Assembly (NCBI RefSeq): GCF_003226325.1
Contig: NZ_PDOD01000006.1
Coordinates: 1-64,000, forward strand
DNA: 64,000 nt
DNA from: Salipaludibacillus keqinensis
GTDB lineage: Bacteria; Bacillota; Bacilli; Bacillales; Salisediminibacteriaceae
Direction: 5' to 3'
The notes under the pieces were generated by a model. It was not told where the DNA came from and made no database searches. It saw nothing but the letters and a program-made list of their open reading frames with translations. The first letter of the stretch is position 1, and every line of letters starts with the position of its first letter. Position numbers and translations under genes: made by a program. Positions 63,234 to 64,000 of the stretch are shown here, one piece after another.

Positions 63234-63239
63234 ATGCAG

Positions 63240-63269
63240 AAAAAAGACTGGCCTTGGTCAGTCTTTTTT
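63240..63269 (+). terminator. Terminator of the DJ-1/PfpI gene
   Basis: AAAAAAGACTG/CAGTCTTTTTT with an 8-nt loop, A-run and T-run on both sides. Confidence 0.9.
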
Positions 63270-63369
63270 GCGTGTTTATTTAGTAATTCTCTTTTCCTCA
63301 TGATTCCTCTTGTTTTCGTCCTGATCAATTGGGTCATGCTGCGCTAAATTCAAAATAAAACATAAAAAA

Positions 63370-63419
63370 GGCGTCTCCAACAAGGTTGCTTATTTCAACA
63401 ACCTTTAGGGACACCTTCT
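63370..63419 (-). terminator. glnS terminator, copy 2 of a repeated terminator module
   Basis: On the minus strand AAGGTGTCCC...GGAGACGCCTT with an inner GGTTGTTG/CAACC-type stem, followed by T6. It aligns without gaps to 19401-19450 at about 80% identity; the first ten bases on the minus strand are identical. Confidence 0.82.
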
Positions 63420-63431
63420 TTCCAAATATCC

Positions 63432-64000
63432 TTAAAGTTTAAATGAGCTTTTCAACTCTACAATTCGGTTAAATACGAGTAGATCCTCTGTCGTTTGCTT
63501 TGGATCTACGTTGAAATATCCATGACGAAAAAATTGAAATTTATCTTGTGGCTTTGCATCCGCCATATTAGGCTCTACGTAACCTTTTGTGATTTCAAGG
63601 GAGTTCGGATTCACGAAATCAAGGAAATCGTTGCCTTCACGGTCATCCTCTATTAATGAATCATAGAGGCGGAACTCAGCTTCCTGCGCTTTTGTTGCTT
63701 CTACCCAATGGAGTGTCCCTTTTACTTTGCGACCGGTAAAGCCAGAGCCGCTCTTTGTTTCAGGGTCATATGTGCAGTGCAGTTCCACTACGTTGCCTTC
63801 ATCATCTTTAATGACATCATTACACTTAATGAAGTAAGCGTGCTTTAAACGAACCTCATTTCCAGGGAATAACCGGAAATATTTTTTCGGCGGGTCTTCC
63901 ATGAAATCACTTTGTTCAATATAAATCTCACGGGAAAACGGGATTTTACGCATTCCCATATCTGGGTTCTCTGGGTTTACATCGGCATCAAGCCACTCCA
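63432..64000 (-). CDS. glnS: Glutaminyl-tRNA synthetase, C-terminal part (cut by window edge)
   Basis: The frame is open from the right edge ([29 protein letters not shown]) to a stop at 63432, about 189 residues. The block [43 protein letters not shown] is the start of the beta-barrel anticodon-binding domain of GlnRS. HWVEA and GYFNVDP follow. It charges tRNA-Gln directly. B. subtilis has no glnS and uses the GatCAB amidotransferase, so this gene marks a difference and may have come by transfer. An internal Met at 63959 is not the start. Confidence 0.92.
   Translation of the reverse strand, partial: EWLDADVNPENPDMGMRKIPFSREIYIEQSDFMEDPPKKYFRLFPGNEVRLKHAYFIKCNDVIKDDEGNVVELHCTYDPETKSGSGFTGRKVKGTLHWVEATKAQEAEFRLYDSLIEDDREGNDFLDFVNPNSLEITKGYVEPNMADAKPQDKFQFFRHGYFNVDPKQTTEDLLVFNRIVELKSSFKL

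Noticed and set aside
63270-63350. Short charged minus-strand frame ending before the DJ-1 terminator
   Set aside because: About 25 codons with no ATG and no ribosome-binding site, lying just after the glnS terminator. Could be a gene remnant but cannot be supported.
1-64000. CRISPR arrays, prophage, insertion sequences, tRNA and rRNA genes
   Set aside because: I looked for spaced direct repeats, transposase and integrase motifs and tRNA T-arm patterns on both strands and found none. The two tandem arrays have no unique spacers.

Overview
The window looks like the chromosome of a spore-forming, moderately low-GC Firmicute of the family Bacillaceae. The gene order follows the Bacillus subtilis ywjF to ung region (fadF, ywjE/clsB, argS-ywiB, speB-speE, a pbpG-type penicillin-binding protein, ywhD, ywhB, ywgA, ywfO, lipL, pta, hemQ, gerQ, ywdK, ywdI, ung), but in a rearranged and expanded form. 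Sporulation genes (cwlJ, gerQ, the pbpG-type gene) and bacillithiol genes (yojF, bshB2) support this. A halophilic or marine genus such as Halobacillus is my guess from general gene content; no rRNA is present to settle it. No tRNA, rRNA, CRISPR array, transposase or prophage was recognised.

Layout. 1-5.2 kb: start of fadF under a FadR box, a cardiolipin synthase, a PfeT-type P1B-4 metal-efflux ATPase, an alpha/beta hydrolase and a small XapX protein. 5.2-20.4 kb: the conserved Bacillus block (argS, polyamine synthesis, spore PBP, ywhD, ywhB, ywgA, ywfO, lipL, pta). A divergent ku/ligD end-joining pair sits between lipL and pta, and ku has a sigma-G-like promoter. 20.4-30.3 kb: a FadR-type fatty-acid operon, hemQ, cwlJ-gerQ behind a sigma-E promoter, pepF and small conserved genes. 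30.3-37.9 kb: a NERD protein, a 51-bp tandem repeat array, an orphan sensor histidine kinase, and a four-gene run alkD-ung-aldo/keto reductase-ykwC, then a lone CheY. 37.9-50 kb: sucrose-6-phosphate hydrolase with fructokinase, a RimK-like ATP-grasp enzyme, yojF/bshB2, an LtaS-type enzyme, aminopeptidase and a YjiH-type membrane protein. 49.8-54 kb: 5-oxoprolinase operon pxpBAC with ridA, then coaA. 54-57.3 kb: a compact operon of circularly permuted ATP-grasp, alpha-E and transglutaminase-like proteins. 57.4-64 kb: an SDR lacking its catalytic lysine, yhfW (FAD/Rieske), an M20 hydrolase, PilZ, a racemase, a DJ-1/PfpI protein and the 3' end of glnS.

The most noteworthy items are: the ATP-grasp/alpha-E/transglutaminase operon, a predicted peptide-ligating or modifying system without an assigned substrate; two non-coding tandem arrays (51-nt and about 21-nt units); a pair of about 80% identical terminator modules 44 kb apart; a 120-nt inverted-repeat element before the M20 gene; and a set of promoter and operator matches (FadR, sigma-E, sigma-G, sigma-F-like, PerR-like) that fit the genes they precede. 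All functional calls rest on recognising motifs by eye. No database search was run.
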